From Sulfuritalea sp. (GTDB lineage: Bacteria; Pseudomonadota; Gammaproteobacteria; Burkholderiales; Rhodocyclaceae): 37,615 nucleotides of DNA. The notes under the pieces were generated by a model, which searched no databases, had not been told where the DNA came from, and saw nothing but the letters and a program-made list of their open reading frames with translations. A program made the position numbers and the translations under genes. Positions within the stretch are counted from its first letter, which is position 1. Each line of letters begins with the position of its first letter. The stretch spans positions 1-37,615 of the forward strand of contig JADJQA010000020.1 of the NCBI GenBank assembly GCA_016712985.1, written 5' to 3'. Positions 1 through 6,683 of the stretch are shown one piece after another.

Positions 1-1003
1 GGCGGTCGGCCAGCAGGGCCGGCGGCAGGGCCAGTTCCGCGCCGAGCGCCGCGCCGCTGGCGGCGCAGATCAGGCCAAACGCGACGCCGTCGCCGGCATC
101 GAGCAGGAAGGCCCAGACGAAACTCGCGATCGCCAGCACCATGCTGGCGGCCCAGGCCAGGATTTTGCCGTGACGCCGGGCCAGCGCCACCCAGCCCGGC
201 AGGGCGATGCCGCCGCAGACAAAGTAGATCACCAGGAACAGGCCCTGCCACTCGGCCAGGCGCAGCACGTCGGCGATGAAGAACAGCACCAGCGTTGCCG
301 GGATCGCCGAAGCAATGCCGCCGACGGCCAGCACGATCAGCAGGCGCCGGAAGCGCCGGTCGGCGAATACCGCGGTCAGCAGGCCCGGCCGGCCGGCCGC
401 CAGCGTCGGATCGGGCGTGGCCGGCGTGCCGGCCAGCGCGGCCAGCGCGGCAATCGCCAGCAGCGGGACGAACACCCAGCCCAGGTGCTGCATCGCCGTC
501 GGCACGTCGTCGGCCAGCACGGACGGCAGGGCGGCGGCCACCACCACGCCGCCCAGCGCGAACATCTCGCGCGCCGCGGTTACCCGCACGCGTTCCTGCG
601 GCGTCGCGCCGAGTTCGGCGCCCCAGGCGTGGTAGTTGATGGTGGCCAGGCTGAAGCCGAGAAACGTGACCGCCAGGGTCAGCACCAGCCAGACGGCGCC
701 GCCATTCGCCGGCGGCGCCAGCAGCGCGACCAGTCCCAGCGCCAGCAGGGGCAGGGCCAGTGCGATCAGGCGCCGGCGGTTGCCCATGCGATCGCTCCAT
801 TGCCCCAGCAGCGGATCGATCAGGGCATCGGCGAAACGCGTCAGCAGCAGCACGGCGCCGACCAGCGCCAGCGGCAGGCCGACGCTGTCGGCATACAGCT
901 TGGGAACATGCACATACAGCGGCAGCGCGGCGAAGGCCAGTGGAAAGCCGAGCACGCCGTAGGCGAGCACCTGCCGCGTCTGGATTGCCGCTATGGCGTT
1001 CAT
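1..1003 (-). CDS. GPH/MFS_2-type cation symporter, C-terminus outside window
   Basis: Inner-membrane secondary transporter of the major facilitator superfamily, closest in feel to the glycoside-pentoside-hexuronide:cation symporters (MFS_2). The visible 334 residues begin MNAIAAIQTRQVLAYGVLGF and stay open to the left edge, so the 3' end is missing. Successive hydrophobic helices can be read, with the loop DPLLGQWSDRMGNRRR between early helices matching the family's conserved D-x3-G-x-x-S-D-R segment. The ATG shares an ATGA with the stop of the isomerase-like gene, so it is the visible last member of the folE2-cfa operon. GPH transporters occur in comparable cfa/amine-oxidase operons (a Rhodobacter singlet-oxygen operon, as I recall). 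Substrate is unknown; a role in lipid or sugar export is inference only. Confidence 0.85.
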   Translation of the reverse strand, partial: MNAIAAIQTRQVLAYGVLGFPLAFAALPLYVHVPKLYADSVGLPLALVGAVLLLTRFADALIDPLLGQWSDRMGNRRRLIALALPLLALGLVALLAPPANGGAVWLVLTLAVTFLGFSLATINYHAWGAELGATPQERVRVTAAREMFALGGVVVAAALPSVLADDVPTAMQHLGWVFVPLLAIAALAALAGTPATPDPTLAAGRPGLLTAVFADRRFRRLLIVLAVGGIASAIPATLVLFFIADVLRLAEWQGLFLVIYFVCGGIALPGWVALARRHGKILAWAASMVLAIASFVWAFLLDAGDGVAFGLICAASGAALGAELALPPALLADR

Positions 1004-1521
1004 GTCCGGCCGAGCAGGCGCGCGCGCAGCCCCGGTTCGCGCGTGCGTTCGTCGAGCCAGATGGCGAAAAATGCGCGGGCGAAATCGACGTCGTCGATGC
1101 GCCCGGTGAGCCGGCCCTGATGGTAGAACTCCGCGCCGCGCGCCGGCAGGTGCATGCCGACGATCACGTCGCCGCTGCGCACGTCGGGGAATACCTGCTC
1201 CAGCGCGACTTTCCAGCGTGCCAGGCGTTCATCATCTGCGGCGCCGAGTCGCTGCATTTCCTGGATGCTGGCGTCGACCAGCCGGCCCGAGGGGATGTCG
1301 CGCGCGTAGCGCAACTCGAGCGCATACGGCAGCTCGGCCTGCCAGCGGCCGTTCGGCGCCCAGAGGCTTGCCTCGTAGAGCCGCAGGCCGAACCAGCGCA
1401 TCTCGCCCTGTCCCTGCACGCGCCAGTCCGGGGGCATTACGGCCCCCGCCGCGCCGGCGGCGAGGAAAATGACCAGGCTGATCAGCCAGGGAGCCAGGCC
1501 GGTTCCGGGGATGTGGATCAT
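1000..1521 (-). CDS. Chalcone-isomerase-like exported protein
   Basis: A 173-residue protein that starts MIHIPGTGLAPWLISLVIFL, a plausible signal peptide or anchor ending near residue 27. The mature part contains GEMRWFGLRLYEASLWAP and ends in DFARAFFAIWLDERTREP, both typical of the bacterial chalcone_isomerase-like family (PF16036-type), whose members bind fatty acids or act in the periplasm; flavonoid chemistry is not expected here. The start was chosen because this ATG shares an ATGA with the stop of the Cfa-like gene; a longer open frame upstream only overlaps Cfa coding sequence. The stop overlaps the transporter start in the same way. Likely role, by context: handling or sensing modified fatty acids made by the upstream methyltransferase. 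Confidence 0.8.
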   Translation of the reverse strand: MIHIPGTGLAPWLISLVIFLAAGAAGAVMPPDWRVQGQGEMRWFGLRLYEASLWAPNGRWQAELPYALELRYARDIPSGRLVDASIQEMQRLGAADDERLARWKVALEQVFPDVRSGDVIVGMHLPARGAEFYHQGRLTGRIDDVDFARAFFAIWLDERTREPGLRARLLGRT

Positions 1522-2759
1522 GTCCGACGCTGCTCCAGCAGGTAGTGGTAGACGTCGGTGGCTCCGGAGCGGAAGCCGGCCTCGCAGTACGCCAGGTAGA
1601 AGCGCCACAGACGACGAAAGCGCGGGTCGAAACCCTGCGCCGCGATTTCCGGCCACGCGGCCTCGAAGTTCTGCTGCCACTGCGCCAGCGTGCGCGCATA
1701 GTCGCCGCCGAAGGCCAGGCGATCACGTACCCGAAAGTCGGCGCCGGCGGCACGGCGTTCAAACTCCGTGGGCGAGGGCAGCATGCCGCCGGGGAAGATA
1801 TGGCGCTGGATGAAGTCGGTGCCGCGCCGATAGGCGCCGAAGCGCTCGTCGGCGATCGTGATGGTCTGCACCGCGGCGCGGCCGCCGGGCTTCAGGCAGC
1901 GCCCGAGCTGGGCGAAATAGCTCGGCCAGAAGCGCTCGCCGACGGCTTCGAACATTTCGATCGAGACGATGTGGTCGTATTGCCCTTGCAGATCGCGATA
2001 GTCGGTCAGCGAAAACTCCGCCAGATCGGCGAAGCCCTTCTGCCGCGCCCTGGCGCGCGACCACTCGAGTTGCGCCGGCGACAGCGTCACCCCGTGCACG
2101 CGGCAACCGTACTCGGTGGCGGCGATTTCCGCCAGGCCGCCCCAACCGCAACCGATTTCGAGGATCGTGTCGCCGGGCCTGGGGTCGAGCAGATCGAGCA
2201 GGCGGGAATACTTGAGGCGTTGCGCCTGTTGCAGCGTGACGCCCGGATCGGTGCCGAACAGCGCCGCCGAATAGCTCATCGACGGGTCCAGCCAGAGCTT
2301 GTAGAAGTCGTTGCCGAGGTCGTAATGGGCGAGGATGTTGCGCTTCGACCCGGCGCGGGTATTGCTGCGCGCCAGGTGCCGCAGCCTGTGCGCCAGCACC
2401 GGCAGCCAACTGCCATGCACGGCGCGCGCCAGTTCCCCGCGGTTCCGGGCCAGCAGGGTCAGCAGGTCGGCGAATTGGTCGCTGTGCCAGTCGCCGTCGA
2501 TCCAGCTTTCGCCGAAGCCGATATCGCCTTCCGCCAGCACGCGCCGGAACATCCGCTCATCATTGACTTGCAGCGTCGCCTGCTCGGGGCCCTGGCCGAG
2601 GTGCAGGGTCTGGCCGTCGGGCAGACAGAGGCGCAGGCTGCCGCCCTCGATGTGCTGCAACAGGTCGAGCGCGGTGCGCGTCGCCGGCGCCAGCCCGGCG
2701 GACGCTGGTGTGGTCGGGCGCCGCAGTGACGGCAGGAAGGTCGAAACGAGGGCATTCAT
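1518..2759 (-). CDS. Cyclopropane-fatty-acyl-phospholipid synthase-like methyltransferase
   Basis: SAM-dependent methyltransferase of the Cfa/CMAS family, 413 residues, which modifies the double bond of acyl chains in membrane phospholipids. Visible motifs: SKRNILAHYDLGNDFY (138-153), SAM-binding LEIGCGWGGLA (200-210), DFIQRHIFPGG and WRFYLAYCEAGFRSG near the C-terminus. The usual active-site stretch M-x-Y-S-C reads MSYSAALFG, with Ala in place of the Cys of E. coli Cfa. To my knowledge this variation is common in the paralogues linked to DUF1365 and FAD amine oxidases, some of which make methylated or furan fatty acids rather than plain cyclopropanes. The ATG shares an ATGA with the DUF1365 stop; an upstream start would lie inside DUF1365. 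I therefore do not assign the symbol cfa. Confidence 0.93.
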   Translation of the reverse strand: MNALVSTFLPSLRRPTTPASAGLAPATRTALDLLQHIEGGSLRLCLPDGQTLHLGQGPEQATLQVNDERMFRRVLAEGDIGFGESWIDGDWHSDQFADLLTLLARNRGELARAVHGSWLPVLAHRLRHLARSNTRAGSKRNILAHYDLGNDFYKLWLDPSMSYSAALFGTDPGVTLQQAQRLKYSRLLDLLDPRPGDTILEIGCGWGGLAEIAATEYGCRVHGVTLSPAQLEWSRARARQKGFADLAEFSLTDYRDLQGQYDHIVSIEMFEAVGERFWPSYFAQLGRCLKPGGRAAVQTITIADERFGAYRRGTDFIQRHIFPGGMLPSPTEFERRAAGADFRVRDRLAFGGDYARTLAQWQQNFEAAWPEIAAQGFDPRFRRLWRFYLAYCEAGFRSGATDVYHYLLEQRRT

Positions 2760-3526
2760 CGGGTGGTCTCCTGTAGCGGCGCTTGCGGACGGGAATGGAA
2801 AACGGCGCGCTTCCACCACAGGCGCGCGGCCTGCCAGTGGATGCGCCAGACGATGCCGAAGGTCAGCAGCGGCTGGCGCAGGACGGCGCGGCGCGCGGCG
2901 GCGGCATCAAGCGTTTGCGGCACGCCTTCGAGCGCGGTGGCGAGGACCCGCTCGCCATCCAGCCAGTAGTCGATGTCGACACGACGCCGTTGCGGGCTCA
3001 GGTCGAAGCGGAAGCGATAGTCGCCGGCGACCGGAAAGAACGGCGAAACATGGAACACCTTGCGCGCTTGCAGCGTGTCGGCGGCGCCGATCGGGCGCTG
3101 GTCGCCGTGGGCGACGAGGTAGTTGTGGCGGTCGCCGAAGGTATTGCTGACCTCGCACAGCACTGCCCGCAGCGCGCCGGCCCGGTCGTGACAGAACCAG
3201 AAGCTGACCGGATTGAACACGAAGCCGAGCATGCGCGGAAAGGTTTGCAGCACCACTTCGCCGTCGGCCGTGGTGATGCCCTCGTCGGCCAGCAGTCGGC
3301 GAATCCAGGGCTCCGGCGGCGCGCCGTCGCGTGCGCCGCAATCGCGATGTCGCAGCGACAGCGGGCGGACCCGCTCGACGCCGAACCAGCGATTGCCGGC
3401 GCTGGCCAGGCTGGACAGCGGCAGCGCAAGGAAGAACAGCGGATAGACGAAGGCATGGGCGGCCGGACTCTGCTTGCCGGCAAAGCGCGCATGCATCACG
3501 GTCCCGGTGCAAAGCATCGGTTTCAT
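2756..3526 (-). CDS. DUF1365 family protein
   Basis: 256 residues, MKPMLCTGTVMHARFAGKQS at the start. The hallmarks of DUF1365 are visible: the N-terminal G-x-V-x-H-x-R motif, H-A-F-x-Y-P-L-F-F-L, FPRMLGFVFNPVSFWFCHD and EVSNTFGDRHNYLV, followed by KVFHVSPFFPVAGDYRFRF. The biochemical activity of DUF1365 is not established; it nearly always sits between an FAD-dependent amine oxidase-like gene and a Cfa-like methyltransferase, so a step in unusual fatty-acid synthesis is the usual inference. Both ends overlap neighbours by 4 bases (ATGA), which implies translational coupling. No membrane segment is obvious beyond a hydrophobic stretch near residues 26-40. Confidence 0.92.
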   Translation of the reverse strand: MKPMLCTGTVMHARFAGKQSPAAHAFVYPLFFLALPLSSLASAGNRWFGVERVRPLSLRHRDCGARDGAPPEPWIRRLLADEGITTADGEVVLQTFPRMLGFVFNPVSFWFCHDRAGALRAVLCEVSNTFGDRHNYLVAHGDQRPIGAADTLQARKVFHVSPFFPVAGDYRFRFDLSPQRRRVDIDYWLDGERVLATALEGVPQTLDAAAARRAVLRQPLLTFGIVWRIHWQAARLWWKRAVFHSRPQAPLQETTR

Positions 3527-4824
3527 GCTGCGCTTTCGGCCCGCTCGACGGTCTCGCTGCCTTGCCGTGCCGCCGTCTGCCAGGGCGCCCGGCAGCCGAG
3601 CCGGTTGGCCACCGCCAGCGCCGAAACCAGCCCGTCTTCATGGAAGCCGTAGCCGCCCCAGGCGCCGCAGAACCACAGCCTCTCGACCCCCTGGATTGCG
3701 CCAAGCTGGGCCTGCGCCGCTATCGCCGCCTGGTCGAACAGCGGATGATCGTAGTCGTAGTCGCCGATCACCGTGGCCGGATCGGGTTCGACGTGCGGAT
3801 TCAGCGAGACGATCACCGGGGAGCTCACCGGCAAGGGCTGCAACTGGTTGATCAGATAGGACACGCTGACCGACCGGGGCGCGGTCCCGTTCTCCGCACT
3901 CATGTAGTTCCAGGCCGACCAGACGCGCGGATCGCGCGGCAGCAGATTCGCATCGGTATGCAGCACCGCGCGGTTGGGCTGGTAGCGGATCGCGCCGAGG
4001 ATGCGCCGCTCGGCGGGCGTCGCGGCACCGCCCAGCAGGGCCAGCGCCTGATCGCTGTGACAGGCCAGCACGACCTCGTCGAAGCGCTCGCACTCGCCGC
4101 GCGGCAGCCCGAGCCAGACGCCATCGACGTCGCGCATCACCGATCGCACCGGCGTCGCCAGGCGCACGTCATCGAGCTGGCCGACGATGTTCTCCACATA
4201 GGTCCGGCCGCCGCCCTTGACCGTGTGCCACTGCGGGCGGTCGAATATCTGTAGCAGGCCATGGTTGCGGGCGAAGCGCACGAAGCTGGCCAGCGGGTAG
4301 TCGAGCATGGCCTGCGTCGGGCAGGACCAGATCGCCGCCGCCATCGGCAGCAGGTACCAGTCGCGGAACTCGGCGCTGTAGCGTTCCCGCGCCAGGTAGT
4401 CGCCCAGCGTCAGTTCGGGCAGGCTGACGCCCGCCGTGGCGCGGTTGAAGCGCAGGGTGTCCTGCAGCATGCGCCAGAAGCCGGGCCGCGCCAGGTTGCG
4501 CTTCTGCGCAAACAGCGTGGTCAGGCTCGATCCGGCCCACTCCAGCGCCGGATCGGCCAGGCTGACGGCAAACGACATGTCGCTGGCGACCGTTTCCACC
4601 TTCAGGGCGCGAAACATCGCCGTGAGGTTCGGGTAGGTGCGATGGTTGAACACCAGAAAGCCGGTGTCCACCGGGAAGCGCTTGCCACCCACCTCGACAT
4701 CGACGGTGTGGGTATGGCCGCCGAGATAGTCGCCGGCCTCCAGCAGCGTGACCTTATGGTGCCGAGCCAGCAGCCAGGCCGCGGCCAGTCCGGAGATGCC
4801 GGCGCCGACCACCGCGATCTTCAT
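3523..4824 (-). CDS. NAD(P)/FAD-dependent amine-oxidase-like oxidoreductase
   Basis: 433-residue flavoprotein. The N-terminal dinucleotide-binding motif is VVGAGISGLAAAWLL (G7-x-G9-x-x-G12) with the ribose-binding acid at E30 in LLEAGDYLGGHTHT. FAD contacts recur at PVDTGFLVFNHRTYPN and in the C-terminal LWFCGAWGGYGFHEDGL. It resembles the flavin-containing amine oxidase or desaturase-like proteins that accompany DUF1365 and Cfa paralogues; in Rhodobacter a homologue takes part in a singlet-oxygen inducible fatty-acid pathway (recalled, not checked). Likely reaction: oxidation or dehydrogenation of a phospholipid acyl chain. The start overlaps the stop of the 43-residue microprotein by ATGA and its own stop overlaps DUF1365. 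Confidence 0.93.
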   Translation of the reverse strand: MKIAVVGAGISGLAAAWLLARHHKVTLLEAGDYLGGHTHTVDVEVGGKRFPVDTGFLVFNHRTYPNLTAMFRALKVETVASDMSFAVSLADPALEWAGSSLTTLFAQKRNLARPGFWRMLQDTLRFNRATAGVSLPELTLGDYLARERYSAEFRDWYLLPMAAAIWSCPTQAMLDYPLASFVRFARNHGLLQIFDRPQWHTVKGGGRTYVENIVGQLDDVRLATPVRSVMRDVDGVWLGLPRGECERFDEVVLACHSDQALALLGGAATPAERRILGAIRYQPNRAVLHTDANLLPRDPRVWSAWNYMSAENGTAPRSVSVSYLINQLQPLPVSSPVIVSLNPHVEPDPATVIGDYDYDHPLFDQAAIAAQAQLGAIQGVERLWFCGAWGGYGFHEDGLVSALAVANRLGCRAPWQTAARQGSETVERAESAA

Positions 4825-4952
4825 CGCCGGCTCCGCGCGACAGTCTGGCGGACCACCGGTACCGGCGCCGGCACCGGCCGCTGCCGGGAAAGGCGATCGG
4901 CGATGCGCAGCATGAGGAAGGTGAGCCCGAGGCCGATCAGCAGATCAAACAT
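4821..4952 (-). CDS. 43-residue membrane microprotein inside the operon
   Basis: A short gene that is easily missed. It starts with ATG at 4952, preceded by AGAGGG five bases upstream, an excellent ribosome-binding site inside the folE2 end, and reads MFDLLIGLGLTFLMLRIADR followed by a basic, proline/valine-rich tail (RPVPAPVPVV) ending in RSRR. It overlaps the folE2 stop by 8 bases and the start of the FAD protein by ATGA, so it fits exactly into an otherwise gapless operon. One N-terminal transmembrane helix (about residues 2-16) with a positively charged cytoplasmic tail is predicted by eye. No family recognised. It may be a membrane tether or regulator for the neighbouring lipid-modifying enzymes, or merely a coupling ORF; the function is unknown. 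Confidence 0.6.
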   Translation of the reverse strand: MFDLLIGLGLTFLMLRIADRLSRQRPVPAPVPVVRQTVARSRR

Positions 4953-5745
4953 TGTGACCCTCTATCAGTGCGTAAGCCGAGTGGTTGTGGATCGACTCGA
5001 AGTTCTCCGAGGACACCGTCCAGCAGCCGATGCGAGGCTCGTCCCGAAGCCGCAGGGCGATGTCACGAACCAGATCCTCGACGAATTTCGGGTTGTCGTA
5101 GGCGCGCTCGGTCACCCACTTTTCATCGGGGCGCTTGAGCAGGCCGAAGACTTCGCAGGAAGCCTCTTCATCGGCGATGCGCACCAGTTCTTCAAGGCTC
5201 ATGTCCCCACGCAACTGCACGCGCAGGCTGAGGTGCGAACGCTGGTTGTGGGCGCCGTAGTCCGAGATCTGCTTCGAGCAGGGGCACAGGCTGGTCACCG
5301 GGACCGTTACCGCCAGCGCTGTTGCCACCCCGCCGCCGGGCTCGGCCCAGACGTCGATGCCGGCATCGATGTCGAGCAGGCTGGCGACACCGGAGACCGG
5401 GGCCAACTTGCTGATGAAATACGGAAAGCGCAGCTCGATGCGGCCGTCGTCGGCCTGCAAGTGCAGCAGCATCTCGCCGAACATCTGCCGCAGGTCGCCC
5501 AGCGTCAGCGCGGCGCGCGGCCGCTCGAGCAGCTCGACAAAGCGCGACATGTGGGTGCCCTTGACCTCCGGCGCGAGGCCGACGCTCATGGTCAGCGTGG
5601 CCACGGTGGGATGCGCCTCGCCGGAGGCATCGACCAGGGTCAGCGGATAACGCAGGCCCTTGACGCCGACCTGCTGGATCGCGAGTTGGCGGTGATCGAG
5701 ACTGGCCTGCATGTCAGGCAAGAAAAATCTTTCGGGTGCATTCAC
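4945..5745 (-). CDS. folE2: GTP cyclohydrolase I type 2 (FolE2)
   Basis: Converts GTP to 7,8-dihydroneopterin triphosphate, the first step of tetrahydrofolate synthesis, in the cytosol. 266 residues with the FolE2 (GCYH-IB) signature: EVKGTHMSRFVELL (60-73), VTSLCPCSKQISDYGAHNQRSH with the candidate catalytic Cys154 and metal-site residues, and C-terminal SSENFESIHNHSAYALIEGH. The start is GTG at 5745, with AAGGAG six bases upstream (5752-5757). FolE2 replaces zinc-dependent FolE under zinc limitation in several bacteria, but no Zur-like box was recognised in the 51 bases before the gene. Its place at the head of a fatty-acid modification operon suggests another trigger. Folate synthesis genes also belong to light regulons, where the folate antenna of photolyase is needed. 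Confidence 0.96.
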   Translation of the reverse strand: MNAPERFFLPDMQASLDHRQLAIQQVGVKGLRYPLTLVDASGEAHPTVATLTMSVGLAPEVKGTHMSRFVELLERPRAALTLGDLRQMFGEMLLHLQADDGRIELRFPYFISKLAPVSGVASLLDIDAGIDVWAEPGGGVATALAVTVPVTSLCPCSKQISDYGAHNQRSHLSLRVQLRGDMSLEELVRIADEEASCEVFGLLKRPDEKWVTERAYDNPKFVEDLVRDIALRLRDEPRIGCWTVSSENFESIHNHSAYALIEGHNV

Positions 5746-5796
5746 GGCTTTCTCCTTGGGGGCAAAGTGTGCTCAGACGGGTACTCAAAGGGTGCT

Positions 5797-6141
5797 TCAC
5801 GGTTTCTCGGCCAGCCAGCGGTCGATGCGGGCGTCGGCGCTACGGCTGTCGGGAGCGATCAGGCTGCGGTAACTCTCGATGGGGACGCCGTCGCGGTGGA
5901 TCGTGTATGTGTCATGGACAAAAGTAAGCCCTCCGAGCTGTCCGGCACAGCCCCAAGAGCTTGAGCCATTCCCGACCAGAATCATCTGGCCCTGGTACTG
6001 GAAAAGGGACGGTGCCTTGCTACCGTGCAGCTTTGGAAAGCTACGATCAAGCCAGGGCCGGCGACCGGCGGCGGCAGACGACCACGCAAGGAGCCTGGTA
6101 ACAGCCAGCAGTGCTTGAAAAGCCGTAGCTAAGAAAGTCAT
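5797..6141 (-). CDS. Hypothetical protein, possibly a remnant
   Basis: Open frame of 114 codons upstream of folE2 in the same direction (51-base gap). It starts MTFLATAFQALLAVTRLLAW, a possible signal or membrane segment, and ends FVHDTYTIHRDGVPIESYRS then ARIDRWLAEKP. No clear ribosome-binding site precedes the ATG; instead a TTTGTC-TTC-GACAAA palindrome (6142-6156) abuts it. No family is recognised. The last 40 residues loosely resemble residues 29-67 of the hypothetical frame at 6219-6509 (both FVHD... ending in ID-x-x-L-A-x-x-P), so the two may be duplicated fragments of one ancestral gene. Real expression is uncertain. Confidence 0.4.
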   Translation of the reverse strand: MTFLATAFQALLAVTRLLAWSSAAAGRRPWLDRSFPKLHGSKAPSLFQYQGQMILVGNGSSSWGCAGQLGGLTFVHDTYTIHRDGVPIESYRSLIAPDSRSADARIDRWLAEKP

Positions 6142-6156
6142 TTTGTCTTCGACAAA
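6142..6156. repeat. Palindrome TTTGTC-TTC-GACAAA
   Basis: Perfect 6-bp arms with a 3-base spacer, directly upstream of the ATG at 6141. One of several related TTGTC-N3-GACAA sites in this half kilobase (see 6206-6218 and 6410-6426, plus degenerate copies at 5910-5920 and 6226-6238). It could be a repressor operator or a mobile short repeat. Confidence 0.6.
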
Positions 6157-6205
6157 TTAAAGTAGTAACCGGAATATAGCATGAAAGTCTGCCTTGTCAA
6201 CAGTT

Positions 6206-6218
6206 TTGTCGTGGACAA
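6206..6218. repeat. Palindrome TTGTC-GTG-GACAA
   Basis: Perfect 5-bp arms around GTG. A degenerate neighbour TTCTC-ATG-GACAA lies at 6226-6238 with the same phase, 20 bases downstream, so the two form a near-tandem pair. Confidence 0.6.
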
Positions 6219-6509
6219 TCAGAATTTCTCATGGACAACTTCAACCTGCAAATCACTGCCTAGTCTTCCATGGTGGGCATCAGCTTTGCGGCAGTTGGCG
6301 CGGTTGCTCGGTTGCTGCGCCAGATACCAGTCAATCAACGATCCGTCACCTGCGGCAGCGCGTTCTTGATAGCGCACATGGACTTCATGCCAGAGAATAG
6401 CAAAATTAATTTTGTCGTGGACAAAAAGATGTCTGGCTGATAAAGTGTTCAAAACGAGGCAAGGCGAATTCCGGTAAATGGTCATACATATTGCAGAGTG
6501 GCGAAACAC
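6219..6509 (-). CDS. Hypothetical protein, low support
   Basis: 96-codon frame beginning MFRHSAICMTIYRNSPCLVL, containing FVHDKINFAILWHEVHVRYQ, then GDGSLIDWYLAQQPSN, and ending EVVHEKF. No ribosome-binding site is evident. The start overlaps the beginning of a dispersed hairpin repeat, so the N-terminal residues are suspect. The middle segment loosely matches the C-terminus of the frame at 5797-6141. The coding sequence spans a TTTTGTC-GTG-GACAAAA palindrome (6410-6426) that encodes the FVHDK. Could be a decayed gene or a chance frame in an AT-richer patch. Confidence 0.25.
   Translation of the reverse strand: MFRHSAICMTIYRNSPCLVLNTLSARHLFVHDKINFAILWHEVHVRYQERAAAGDGSLIDWYLAQQPSNRANCRKADAHHGRLGSDLQVEVVHEKF
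6410..6426. repeat. Palindrome TTTTGTC-GTG-GACAAAA
   Basis: The best copy of the cluster: perfect 7-bp arms around GTG. Read on the minus strand it encodes FVHDK within the weak frame at 6219-6509. Confidence 0.65.
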
Positions 6510-6550
6510 CCCCTCTCACCTTGCGGGAGAGGGTTGGGGAGAGGGGAGAA
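6508..6550. repeat. Dispersed hairpin repeat (SPLPNPLPQGERG type)
   Basis: CCCTCTC (6511-6517) pairs with GAGAGGG (6527-6533), followed by TTGGGGAGAGGGG. Translated on the minus strand this gives SPLPNPLPQGERG, a peptide that I recognise as the spurious translation of a short intergenic repeat scattered through many proteobacterial genomes. It is a repeat element, not a coding sequence. Confidence 0.75.
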
Positions 6551-6683
6551 GCTACTCGCGGCGTTTGGTACGAACATTTCAAGAAATTGCCTAACGCAAG
6601 TTGATGACAGGTGCTCTATATGGCGTCTTGTCCAGCCATAGCCTTGAAATCGAGCCGATAACCGGCAGCAGGAGAGATCCAAC

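Noticed and set aside
170..1120. Long plus-strand frame opposite the transporter gene
   Set aside because: Dominated by Gln, Arg, His and Gly with no domain; the minus strand encodes an obvious membrane transporter.
4945..5800. Zur box controlling folE2
   Set aside because: No GTTATA-type palindrome was recognised in the 51 bases upstream of the start, so zinc control cannot be supported.
4261..5964. 567-codon open frame on the plus strand across the amine oxidase and folE2 genes
   Set aside because: It is antisense to two clearly conserved genes and has Arg/Gln/Ala/His-rich composition typical of frames opposite high-GC coding sequence.
5900..6430. CRISPR-like array from the repeated TTGTC-N3-GACAA sites
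   Set aside because: Spacing is irregular (tens to hundreds of bases), the unit is only 13-17 bases and no cas gene is present.
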